A stretch of 6,757 nt of DNA from Rubrivivax sp. (GTDB lineage: Bacteria > Pseudomonadota > Gammaproteobacteria > Burkholderiales > Burkholderiaceae), in NCBI GenBank assembly GCA_004211235.1, contig SEEY01000212.1:1-6757 (forward strand), in the 5' to 3' direction. Positions 1 through 6,653 of this stretch are shown piece after piece. Within the stretch, counting starts at the first letter, position 1, and each line of letters opens with the position of its first letter. The position numbers and the translations under genes are program-made. The notes below the pieces were generated by a model. The model ran no database searches. It was not told where the DNA came from and was given only the letters and a program-made list of their open reading frames with translations.

Positions 1-80
1 AGCCGCTGGGCTACATCCCGCCGGCCGAGTTCGAGGCCAACTACCATCGACAACGCGCTGGTCAGGCCGCGACCGTCTGA
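1..80 (+). CDS. IS3-family transposase (OrfB/rve integrase), C-terminal fragment
   Basis: The reading frame starts at base 3 and encodes 25 residues, beginning PLGYIPPAEFEANYHR, before a TGA at 78-80. The YIPPAEFEANY block is the characteristic C-terminal end of IS3-family OrfB transposases, just after the DDE integrase core. The catalytic residues and the OrfA/OrfB frameshift region lie outside the window, so it cannot be said whether the enzyme is intact. The stop lies about 39 bp from the element's right terminus, the usual arrangement. The gene converges on the truncated ATPase gene. Confidence 0.8.
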   Translation, partial: PLGYIPPAEFEANYHRQRAGQAATV

Positions 81-119
81 CTTAAACCAACAAGCCTCCG
101 CGATTGCCGGGGCGGTTCA
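1..119 (+). mobile_element. Right end of an IS3-family insertion sequence (partial)
   Basis: This is the 3' end of an insertion sequence whose body lies to the left of the window. It holds the last codons of a transposase (stop at 78-80), a short tail, and a terminus ending ...GGGGCGGTTCA at about 119. Read inward, the terminus is TGAACCGCCCCGG, with the 5'-TG...CA-3' ends typical of IS3-family elements. The exact last base is inferred: CA also occurs at 120-121. The element has inserted into the minus-strand ATPase gene that starts at 1557 and supplies its final 12 codons and stop. The left repeat and the 3-bp target duplication cannot be seen here. Confidence 0.75.
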
Positions 120-1557
120 CAGTCGAATATGCAGCACAAGTCCCGTTGCTGTTCAATCGGCGCAGGCGCAACTTAATCTGCCTCTCATCCTCAATGAGTT
201 TAGTGATGTCGAGGTTGAGAGTCGCCTTGTCGGACTTGCGCTTGAAAGCACCGAGGGTCTGATTCAGAACCTCAATTTGCTCGTTAAATGCCTTAACCGT
301 GGCGTTCGCAATGGCAAGAGAGCGTGTGTATTGACCGATCTCTATTGCAGCAATCTCTGCGTGCATGGCCTGGCGCTTTTGCTCGATTGCTGCGGCCGCA
401 GCATCGCGCAGCTGGGTTAGCGCCTCTCGGTGGGAGCGCGAGGCCTCGGCTGCATCCGTCCCGAGGGCATTGAACCGCCCCAACTGCGCCTTGTAGACCT
501 CGTCGTCCGCAAGCTCCCCGTACTGGTTCAGGACGGTCAAGTTCTTGTCGAAGTTGATGGCCCATCCATCTATGGCCCAAAGTCGAGTGGCGTTTTCGAA
601 GTCACTGAGTCCCGCGCTGACTGTCTTCATCCGTTGATTGAAGGCTTCGTCGAAATATTGTTTGTACGAGTCGATCAGTCCCTCAGGCGCATTCGACAAC
701 GGCTGCTCGCAGAACGGGCAGTTTTCACTAGAAGCGTAGTTGAGTCCCGCGTTAATCCAACCTTCTGGATTTCGGGCGTGAGCCATATGCTCACTAGCGT
801 GCTGCTTCAGACGGAGGGCTGCGGCGTCGTGACTGCCTTTTAGCGACTGCTGCAGCAAGCCGTTTAATTGTTCGAAGGTCGCGACATCGCCAACAGGTTC
901 ACTGATTGCTGCAAGCACGGACCGGCTTTGGATGGACTGGTATGTCTCGAGACTCCGTCGCTTCTGAAGCAGATCGGCTGAAATGGGACGCAGCTCCTCG
1001 TTTAGTTCCGCTTCTGTTTGCTCAATCTTCATGCCGACGAACGCGTCAACGTCACCAACATCCTTGAGCTGCTCGTGGATTTGCCGTAGGCCCTTCTTCG
1101 TCTCAGCAAGCTGTTTCCTGAACGCAGCAATCTCGTTTGCCTGCCTCACTCCTTGCTCGCCCAGCACGAACCGACTGAGCGCTTCCTTGTTGCTACGCTC
1201 TGCGCGCGCGCCTGCAAACAGGTTCCGCGAAACGAAGCCGGTGTCGAAGACGCGAACTCGGAACGGGCCTGGCGACGCCGGATGCCACGCTGCCTCCTTG
1301 AGAACTAGCGGTACCTCTCCAGCCCCATCTTCGGCGAATGAGATGCTGATTGATCGTGCTACGGGCCCTGGAATCGTGGCGCGCGCATCGATTCCCGCGG
1401 TGTCACCGATTTCGAGCGAACGTAGAACTTCGCAAAGGGTGCTTTTGCCGTATGTGTTCAAGCCGAATACAAGGGACGTTTTTCGGAACTCCACGGCTCC
1501 AGGGCTGCAGTTGGAATAGGGTCCCACTCCCTTGATCGAGACGAATCGTTTGAGCAT
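82..1557 (-). pseudogene. AAA_13 / RloC-like coiled-coil ATPase, 3'-truncated by an IS
   Basis: The ATG at 1557 is chosen because the protein then begins MLKRFVSIKGVG, the usual start of AAA_13 ATPases, and AGAAGG lies 8 nt upstream. The frame is open for 99 codons further upstream but shows nothing recognisable there. Walker A is GLNTYGKST at residues 32-40. It is followed by the family-typical VFDTGFVSRNLFAG (103-116), a predicted coiled coil (~135-215), a zinc-hook-like CPFC (280-283) and a second coiled-coil stretch (~370-470). Native sequence ends after 479 codons (base 121). The last 12 residues and the stop come from the IS end. The Walker B, ABC signature and C-terminal part that such proteins need are missing, so the product should not hydrolyse ATP normally. 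Relatives include Rad50-like ATPases and the RloC/PrrC anticodon nucleases of phage defence. Because the effector end is absent, the original activity cannot be assigned. GC is well below that of the photosynthesis genes, suggesting acquisition. Confidence 0.8.
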
Positions 1558-1693
1558 TTCCTCTGCCTTCTGTATGTTGTAGCGATCAAGTCGTCGCCTC
1601 ACATTACAACCTGTGCACCTGTCACGCAGCGCACCACTGTGGTTTTTGACGGCGCGCCAGACTTTCCTGAAATAGACGCAAAGCCAAACCTGA
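1558..1693. other. Gap between bchO and the ATPase gene
   Basis: This 136-bp stretch lies downstream of bchO and upstream of the ATPase start, both on the minus strand. It has the lower GC of the accessory block. The only clear signal is a Shine-Dalgarno-like AGAAGG (minus strand, 1571-1566) before the ATPase ATG. I see no convincing promoter hexamer pair and no strong rho-independent terminator for bchO. The best hairpin, near 1633-1647, has only a 4-bp stem followed by T residues. Confidence 0.4.
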
Positions 1694-2608
1694 TCAGTAC
1701 ACCCTTCGATGGGGCCCTTCGCCGAGCCTAGAACTCCGACTGATTCGGGCTGAATCGGCGTGTCCATCGGTCTCGCGGGATAACTCCAGAAGCAAGGCCT
1801 TGACCCTCTCCGGCGCCTCCTCATGCGCCAAATGCCCCAACCCCGGCAGCGCATGAAAACTCGCCCCGCGCAGCCGTCTCGCCAACTCCACCGCCTGTAC
1901 CGGCGCCACCGTCCGGTCCGCCAGCCCGGCAGCCAGCCACAGCGGCACGGTCAACTCATGCAGCCGCGCCTGCAGCTCATCCAGCCGCCACGCGGCGAGC
2001 ATGTCCAGCACGCCGCGCAGGTGCTCGGGCTGGCGCAGCAGCTCGCGGTAGTGCTCCACCCCCACGCCTTCGATCCGCGAGCCGGTGGAGGCAATGAGGT
2101 GGCCGAGCGCTCTCGGCTGGCTGGCGTGGCGGGCGACCCAGCCGGGCAGCCAGGCGCTGCGCGAGGCGAGCCGGGCGACGGCAGGCGCCACCGCGCCGAG
2201 CAGGCCGGGCAGGGGCTGCAGCGCACCGTTGATCGACAGCAGGCCGCGCGGCTGGGCGTGGCCGTCCAGGCAGAGCTGCACCATCACCGCGGCGCCGGCG
2301 GAGTGGCCGGCCACCAGCGTGGGCTGCCAGCCCAGCACGGCCAGCAGGCCGCCCACCGCTGCCGCCATGCGGGGCAGGGTGGCCTGGCGGTCGGCAAAGC
2401 CTTCGCTGCCGCCGTGGCCGGGCAGGTCGGGCACCAGGAGGCTGAAGTGCTCGGCCAGCCCGGGCAGGCAACCGGCCCAGGACTGCAGCGACGAGCCCGT
2501 GCCGTGCAGCAGCAGCAGCCCGGGCGCCTCGCCCGCCGGGCGGCCGGCGCGCTGCACCCGCCAGCGCAGGCCGGCGGCGTTCACCGTCGTGGGCGGGCAG
2601 GCAGTCAT
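1694..2608 (-). CDS. bchO: BchO-type alpha/beta hydrolase (magnesium-chelatase accessory protein)
   Basis: The protein is 304 aa from the ATG at 2608. A TTG at 2626 is also in frame but lies inside the predicted regulator site, so ATG is preferred; no good ribosome-binding site is visible for either. It has an alpha/beta hydrolase fold: oxyanion-hole motif LLLHGTGSSLQSW (H35-G36), DLPGHGGSE (61-69), nucleophile elbow GHSAGAA with Ser103, candidate acid Asp231 in AAGLADRTV, and His259 in LPGLGHLAHEE. The AGLRWRVQR start and LLLHGTGSSLQSW block match BchO, a protein found in photosynthesis clusters and linked to the magnesium chelatase step of bacteriochlorophyll synthesis. Its exact reaction is not established. 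The divergent carotenoid operon supports this call over a generic hydrolase. Family-like sequence ends near ALLLELS (residue 277). The remaining ~27 residues look unrelated and lie in lower-GC DNA, so the natural C-terminus has probably been replaced at an insertion junction. The catalytic core is intact. Confidence 0.82.
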   Translation of the reverse strand: MTACPPTTVNAAGLRWRVQRAGRPAGEAPGLLLLHGTGSSLQSWAGCLPGLAEHFSLLVPDLPGHGGSEGFADRQATLPRMAAAVGGLLAVLGWQPTLVAGHSAGAAVMVQLCLDGHAQPRGLLSINGALQPLPGLLGAVAPAVARLASRSAWLPGWVARHASQPRALGHLIASTGSRIEGVGVEHYRELLRQPEHLRGVLDMLAAWRLDELQARLHELTVPLWLAAGLADRTVAPVQAVELARRLRGASFHALPGLGHLAHEEAPERVKALLLELSRETDGHADSARISRSSRLGEGPHRRVY

Positions 2609-2619
2609 GGCAATACCGG

Positions 2620-2648
2620 TTGTCAACTTAAGTGGACACGCATAGCAT
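2620..2648 (+). promoter_or_regulatory. Possible sigma70-like crtI promoter overlapping the operator
   Basis: TTGTCA at 2620-2625 (5 of 6 matches to TTGACA) is separated by 17 bp from TAGCAT at 2643-2648 (4 of 6 matches to TATAAT). The operator covers the -35 box and most of the spacer. Transcription would be expected to start about 7 bp after the -10 box, at or next to the crtI ATG at 2655. The -10 match is modest, so this is a candidate only. Confidence 0.4.
2621..2638. promoter_or_regulatory. Predicted PpsR/CrtJ operator (TGT-N12-ACA)
   Basis: TGTCAACTTAAGTGGACA matches the TGT-N12-ACA consensus of the PpsR/CrtJ photosynthesis regulators exactly. It is an almost perfect palindrome around CTTAAG, with one mismatched pair. 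It sits between the divergent bchO and crtI starts, 12 bp before the bchO ATG and 16 bp before the crtI ATG, and so could act on both. Only this one full site is seen in the gap; these regulators often use paired sites. Assignment is by consensus and context, and binding is inferred. Confidence 0.72.
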
Positions 2649-2654
2649 CAGCGC

Positions 2655-4259
2655 ATGTTGACACAAAGTCACGCGCCCGCCGCCGCTGTTTTGGGCGACC
2701 TGCGAGCGGAGCCTGCTCCTCGCACTCAGGCGCAGGCCGTGGTGATCGGCAGCGGCTTCGGCGGGCTGGCGGCTGCGGTGCGGCTTGGCGCGCGGGGCTA
2801 CCGAGTGACGGTTCTTGAAAAGCTCGACGCCCCCGGCGGCCGGGCCTATGTGCACAAGCAGGACGGCTTCACCTTCGACGCCGGCCCCACCGTCATCACC
2901 GCGCCCTTCCTGTTCGAGGAGCTGTGGGCGCTGTGCGGCAAACGGCTCGGCGACGATGTGGACTTGCGCCCCGTGGCGCCGTTCTACCGCGTGCGCTTTG
3001 ACGACGGCACCACGTTCGACTACAGCGGCGACGCCGACGCGATGCGCGCGGAGGTGGCCAGGCTGGCACCGGGCGACGTGGCCGGCTACGAGCGCTTCCT
3101 GGCCGCCAGCGAGGCGATCTACAAGGTGGGCTTCGAGCAGCTCGGCCATGTGTCCTTCGACAGCTGGACGAGCATGGCCAAGGTACTGCCGGACCTGCTC
3201 AAGCTGGAGGGCTACCGCACCGTCTACGGCCTGGCCTGCAAGCATGTGCGCGACGAGAAGCTGCGCGTCGTGCTGACCTTCCAGTCGCTGCTGGTGGGCG
3301 GCAACCCGTTCTCCACCACCTCGGTGTATTGCCTGATCGCCTTCCTGGAGCGGCGCTTCGGCGTGCACTTCGCGATGGGCGGCACGGGCAGCCTGGTGCG
3401 CGGCCTCGTCGGGCTGATCGAAGGGCAGGGCGGGCGCGTGCTGTGCGGCCAGTCGGTGGACGAAATCCTGGTGGAGCGCGGCGCGGCCTGCGGCGTGAAG
3501 CTGGCGGGCGGCCAGCGGCTGGCGGCGGACGTGGTGGTGTCCAACGCGGATGCGGCCTGGACCTACAAGCACCTGCTGCCCGCCCGCTTCCGCCGCCGCT
3601 GGACAGACAAGCGCATCGCCAAGGCGCGCTACTCGATGAGCCTGTTCGTCTGGTACTTCGGCACCAAGCGGCAGTACCCGGACGTGGCCCACCACACCAT
3701 CTCGCTCGGGCCGCGCTACGAAGGCCTGCTCGACGACATCTTCACGAAGAAGCACCTCGCCGACGACTTCAGTCTCTATCTGCACCGCCCGACCGCGACC
3801 GACGCGAGCCTGGCTCCGCCCGGCTGCGACGCCTTCTACGTGCTGGCCCCCGTGCCGCACCTGGATGCCGGCGTGGACTGGCGCGAGCGCGCCGAGCCCT
3901 ACCGCGCGGCCATCGCCAGGCGCCTGTCCGAGACGCTGCTGCCGGGGCTGGAGGACGAGGTCGTCAGCTCGCTGATGCTGACGCCGCAGGACTTTCAGGA
4001 CCGGCTCAATTCCTACAAGGGCGCTGCCTTTGCGATGGAGCCGGTGCTGACGCAAAGCGCCTGGTTCCGCCCGCACAACCGCAGCGAGGAGGTGGAGCGC
4101 CTCTACCTCGTCGGCGCCGGCACGCACCCGGGCGCCGGGCTGCCGGGCGTGCTGTCGTCCGCCCGCGTGCTGGATGCCGTCGTGCCGCATGGCCGCGATC
4201 TGTCGCGGCATACCCCATTCCCCGCCGAGGAGGGCTTCGCCCATGTCCGACCTGCATGA
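2655..4259 (+). CDS. crtI: Phytoene desaturase CrtI
   Basis: The 534-aa protein has the hallmarks of bacterial CrtI, an FAD-dependent, membrane-associated enzyme that converts phytoene through successive desaturations to neurosporene or lycopene. The N-terminal dinucleotide-binding motif is VVIGSGFGGLAAAV (29-42), with the FAD ribose-binding Glu55 in VTVLEKLDAPGGRA. FDAGPTVIT (74-82) follows, and the C-terminal FAD signature LVGAGTHPGAGLPGVLSSA lies at 485-503. Length is slightly above the usual ~500 aa, through an N-terminal extension of about 25 residues before the flavin motif. The ATG at 2655 has no Shine-Dalgarno sequence and may lie at the transcript's 5' end. No better start is available before the flavin motif. 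The stop codon overlaps the start of crtB. Whether it makes three or four desaturations, which decides a spheroidene- or spirilloxanthin-type end product, cannot be read from sequence alone. Confidence 0.96.
   Translation: MLTQSHAPAAAVLGDLRAEPAPRTQAQAVVIGSGFGGLAAAVRLGARGYRVTVLEKLDAPGGRAYVHKQDGFTFDAGPTVITAPFLFEELWALCGKRLGDDVDLRPVAPFYRVRFDDGTTFDYSGDADAMRAEVARLAPGDVAGYERFLAASEAIYKVGFEQLGHVSFDSWTSMAKVLPDLLKLEGYRTVYGLACKHVRDEKLRVVLTFQSLLVGGNPFSTTSVYCLIAFLERRFGVHFAMGGTGSLVRGLVGLIEGQGGRVLCGQSVDEILVERGAACGVKLAGGQRLAADVVVSNADAAWTYKHLLPARFRRRWTDKRIAKARYSMSLFVWYFGTKRQYPDVAHHTISLGPRYEGLLDDIFTKKHLADDFSLYLHRPTATDASLAPPGCDAFYVLAPVPHLDAGVDWRERAEPYRAAIARRLSETLLPGLEDEVVSSLMLTPQDFQDRLNSYKGAAFAMEPVLTQSAWFRPHNRSEEVERLYLVGAGTHPGAGLPGVLSSARVLDAVVPHGRDLSRHTPFPAEEGFAHVRPA
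4227..4234 (+). promoter_or_regulatory. Ribosome-binding site deciding the crtB start
   Basis: GAGGAGGG lies 8 nt before the ATG at 4243, inside the 3' end of crtI. It supports that ATG over an in-frame ATG at 4174, which would add 23 residues unlike the family. Confidence 0.75.
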
Positions 4260-5280
4260 CTGCCCGCCGCTGCTGGCTGCCGACCTGGCCGCCTGCAGCG
4301 CCAGCCTCGCCCACAACTCCAAGACCTTCCACGCCGCCTCGCTGCTGCTGCCGCCCGCCGTGCGGGCGCCGGCCACGGTGCTGTATGGCTTCTGCCGATT
4401 GGCGGACGACACGGTGGACGTGGAAGGCGGTCGGCGCCTGGCCATCACGCAGCTGCGCCGCCGGCTGGACCGGGTGTTCGAAGGCCGGCCGCAGCCGGTG
4501 CCGGCAGACCGCGCGTTAGCGGCCGTCGTCGCGCAGTTCGCCATTCCGCGCCCGCTGCTCGACCTGCTGCTGGAAGGCCTGTCCTGGGACGTTGAAGGGC
4601 GCGACTACGAGACGCTGGACGATCTGCACGACTACGCCGCCCGTGTGGCCGGCACGGTGGGCGCCATGATGAGCCTGCTGATGGGCGTGCGCTCGCCCGA
4701 TGCGCTGGCGCGCGCCTGCGACCTGGGCGTGGCCATGCAGCTGAGCAACATCGCCCGCGACGTGGGCGAGGACGCCGCGATGGGCCGCATCTACCTGCCG
4801 CGCCAGTGGCTGCGCGAGGCGGGCCTGGACCCGGCGGCCTGGCTCGCCGCGCCGCGTTTCGGGCCGGCGCTGGCGAGCGTGGTGCAGCGGCTGCTGGATG
4901 CCGCCGATGTGCTCTACGCCCGCGCCGCTGCGGGTGTGGCCAGCCTGCCGCTGGCCTGCCGGCCGGGCATCAACGCGGCCCGGCTGCTCTATGCCGCGGT
5001 CGGCCACGAAGTGGCGCGTGCTAGCTGCGATTCGGTGAGCCGTCGCGCCGTCGTGCCGCGTCGGCGAAAGCAGCGCCTGCTGCTGCGGGCGGCCGTCAAC
5101 CTGTGGCCGTCGCAGCGCCTGTTGCAGGCGCCACCGCTGCCGGCGGTGCGCCCCTTGCTCGCCGCCGTCGCGGCCACGCCGGTGGCCGCGCCGCTGCACA
5201 AGCTGGACTTCGTCATCGACCTCTTCGACCGGCTCGGTCGTCAGGACCGCGGGGCTGGCCTGGGCCGGGGTGCTGCATGA
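4243..5280 (+). CDS. crtB: Phytoene synthase CrtB
   Basis: This is a 345-aa trans-isoprenyl diphosphate synthase that condenses two geranylgeranyl diphosphates head-to-head into phytoene, the first committed carotenoid step. Both Mg2+-binding aspartate motifs are present: FCRLADDTVD (D55, D56, D59) and NIARDVGED (D173, D177). The conserved GRIYLPRQWL follows at 181-190. Length is normal for the family. The start at 4243 is chosen for its strong ribosome-binding site and because the protein then begins MSDLHDCPPLL, shortly before the conserved HNSKTFHAAS block (24-33). The first 17 bp overlap the end of crtI in another frame, so the two genes are probably translationally coupled and made together. 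The stop forms ATGA with a 26-codon ORF leading to hemA. Confidence 0.95.
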   Translation: MSDLHDCPPLLAADLAACSASLAHNSKTFHAASLLLPPAVRAPATVLYGFCRLADDTVDVEGGRRLAITQLRRRLDRVFEGRPQPVPADRALAAVVAQFAIPRPLLDLLLEGLSWDVEGRDYETLDDLHDYAARVAGTVGAMMSLLMGVRSPDALARACDLGVAMQLSNIARDVGEDAAMGRIYLPRQWLREAGLDPAAWLAAPRFGPALASVVQRLLDAADVLYARAAAGVASLPLACRPGINAARLLYAAVGHEVARASCDSVSRRAVVPRRRKQRLLLRAAVNLWPSQRLLQAPPLPAVRPLLAAVAATPVAAPLHKLDFVIDLFDRLGRQDRGAGLGRGAA

Positions 5281-5357
5281 GCGCCGCGCCGGGCCGCCCC
5301 AAGCAAGCGAACTCCCGCTTGGCGGGACAGGCCGCAGGCCGAAGGGTGCAGACATGA
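5277..5357 (+). CDS. 26-codon ORF between crtB and hemA (uncertain)
   Basis: An ORF starting MSAAPGRPKQANSRL begins at an ATGA overlapping the crtB stop and ends with a TGA that forms a second ATGA with the hemA start. It would encode 26 small, basic and polar residues with no recognisable domain. It may only be an open frame across a spacer repeat, or a leader whose translation carries ribosomes from crtB to hemA. No separate Shine-Dalgarno sequence is seen, and the hairpin at 5304-5321 lies within it. Low confidence as a functional peptide. Confidence 0.25.
   Translation: MSAAPGRPKQANSRLAGQAAGRRVQT
5281..5353 (+). repeat. crtB-hemA spacer with hairpins, possible dispersed repeat
   Basis: The 73-bp gap holds a perfect 6-bp hairpin, CAAGCG-AACTCC-CGCTTG (5304-5321), and a small GGCC-GCA-GGCC hairpin (5330-5340). 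The sequence style, with GCCCCAAGC, AACTCCC, GCTTGG and GGCCGCAGGCCGAAGG elements, resembles short repeats that I recall in gaps between genes of Rubrivivax/Comamonadaceae-type genomes. No second copy is in this window, so the repeat status is unproven. No T-run follows, so it does not look like a rho-independent terminator. Confidence 0.4.
5341..5346 (+). promoter_or_regulatory. Ribosome-binding site of hemA
   Basis: GAAGGG lies 7 nt before the ATG at 5354. It supports this start over an in-frame ATG at 5270, which would overlap crtB and add 28 residues unlike any reductase N-terminus. Confidence 0.65.
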
Positions 5358-6649
5358 GTGTTTTGGCGCTGGGCCTGAACCACGGCAGCGCGCCGCTCGA
5401 CCTGCGCGGCCGTTTCGCCATTCCGCTGGAGGCGCTCGGCCGCAGCGTGCAGGGCCTGCGCAGCCACCTGGCGCGCGCGCAGCCCGAGGTGGCCATCCTG
5501 TCCACCTGCAACCGCACCGAGCTCTACGTCGGCCTGCCGCCGACCGGCTGCCCGCGCCATGCGCTGGAGCTGGTGGAGCCGGCCATCGAATGGCTGGCCG
5601 AGCAGGGCGGCACGCGGCCCGACAACCTGCGCAGCCACAGCTATTTTCTGCAGGGCGCCGACGCCGCGCGCCACGCCTTCCGCGTCGCCGCGGGGCTCGA
5701 TTCGATGGTGCTCGGCGAGCCCCAGATCCTCGGCCAGATGAAGGTCGCCGTGCGCGAGGCCAGCACGGCCGGCGCGCTCGGCACCACGCTGCACCAGCTC
5801 TTCCAGCGCAGCTTCGCGGTGGCCAAGGAGGTGCGCAGCACCACCGAGATCGGCACCCATGCCGTGAGCCTCGCGGCGGCTGGCGTGCGGCTGGCGCTGC
5901 AGGTGTTCGAGGACCTGCACGCCACGCGCATCCTGTTCGTCGGCGCGGGCGAGATGATCGAGCTGGCAGCGACTCATTTCGCGTCGCAGGGGCCGCTGCA
6001 GATGACGGTGGCCAACCGCAGCCGCGAGCGCGGTGAGCGCCTCGCGCAGCGGCTGGGTGCCGAGCAGCTGCCGCTGGCCGAACTGGGCGAGCGGCTGCAT
6101 GAGTTCGACATCGTCATCAGCTGCACCGCCAGCACATTGCCTCTGATTGGGCTGGGCGCCGTGGAGCGGGCGATGAAGGCGCGCAAGCACCGCCCGCTGC
6201 TGATGCTGGACCTGGCCGTGCCGCGCGACATCGAGCCCGAGGTGGCGCGGCTGGACGGCGTTTTCCTCTACACCGTCGACGACCTCGCCCGCCATGTGCA
6301 GACAAGTGGCGAACGCCGCCAGGCCGCCGTGGCGCAGGCCGAGGCCATCGTCAGCGCCGGTGTGGACAGCTTTGCACAGTGGCTGGAGCAGCGCGCCAGC
6401 GTGCCGCTGATCCAGGCACTGCAGCGCCAGACCGAGGACTGGCGCCAGACGGAGCTCGCCAAGGCGCGCCGCGCGCTGGCGAAGGGGCAGGATGTGGACG
6501 CGGTGATGGAGACGCTGTCGGCCGCGCTGACGCGCAAGATGCTGCACGGCGCGCTGAGCGAACTGCACGGCAGTGCCGGCCCGGCGCATGCGCAGTGGAT
6601 GGACTCCGTGCAGCGGCTCTTCCTGCGGCCTGCCACGGTGCGCGAGTGA
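5354..6649 (+). CDS. hemA: Glutamyl-tRNA reductase HemA
   Basis: The 431-aa protein reduces glutamyl-tRNA(Glu) with NADPH to glutamate-1-semialdehyde, the first committed step of the C5 route to 5-aminolevulinate, and hence to heme and bacteriochlorophyll. The start MSVLALGLNHGSAPLDLRGR fits the family. The catalytic Cys52 is in the invariant STCNRTELY (50-58). AGLDSMVLGEPQILGQMK (113-130) follows, then the NADPH-binding VGAGEM (196-201), LDLAVPRDIEPEV (285-297) and a C-terminal helical dimerisation domain (~320-431). Length is normal. The N-terminal block reads NHGSAP where many family members have NHxTAP. Placement directly after crtB suggests this copy serves pigment synthesis. Downstream is a small membrane-protein ORF rather than prfA, the common neighbour of hemA, so a second housekeeping copy may exist elsewhere. 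Expression is probably shared with crtI-crtB. Confidence 0.96.
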   Translation: MSVLALGLNHGSAPLDLRGRFAIPLEALGRSVQGLRSHLARAQPEVAILSTCNRTELYVGLPPTGCPRHALELVEPAIEWLAEQGGTRPDNLRSHSYFLQGADAARHAFRVAAGLDSMVLGEPQILGQMKVAVREASTAGALGTTLHQLFQRSFAVAKEVRSTTEIGTHAVSLAAAGVRLALQVFEDLHATRILFVGAGEMIELAATHFASQGPLQMTVANRSRERGERLAQRLGAEQLPLAELGERLHEFDIVISCTASTLPLIGLGAVERAMKARKHRPLLMLDLAVPRDIEPEVARLDGVFLYTVDDLARHVQTSGERRQAAVAQAEAIVSAGVDSFAQWLEQRASVPLIQALQRQTEDWRQTELAKARRALAKGQDVDAVMETLSAALTRKMLHGALSELHGSAGPAHAQWMDSVQRLFLRPATVRE

Positions 6650-6653
6650 CGGG

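Noticed and set aside
1633..1647. Possible terminator hairpin ACCA-CTG-TGGT followed by T residues
   Set aside because: The stem is only 4 bp. It also points along the plus strand, where no gene precedes it, so it is not a credible terminator.
1558..1854. 99-codon in-frame extension upstream of the ATPase ATG
   Set aside because: It overlaps the 3' end of bchO and encodes nothing resembling the family. The ATG at 1557 has both a ribosome-binding site and the expected N-terminus.
2656..2665. Second TGT/ACA half-site pair at the crtI start
   Set aside because: There is no ACA 12 bp after the TGT. The spacing does not match the regulator consensus, so only the 2621-2638 site is called.
1823..2818. 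A plus-strand open frame antisense to bchO and entering crtI
   Set aside because: It is Gln-, Arg- and Ala-rich without any family motif and overlaps two recognised genes and their regulatory gap.
2628..4544. A 638-codon open frame antisense to crtI and crtB
   Set aside because: It is a by-product of very high GC with few stop codons in the opposite frame. The translation is rich in Arg, Ala, Gln and His with no domain, while both plus-strand genes carry full family motifs.
5213..6589. A 458-codon open frame antisense to hemA
   Set aside because: It has the same compositional cause, and the hemA strand has intact catalytic and NADPH motifs.
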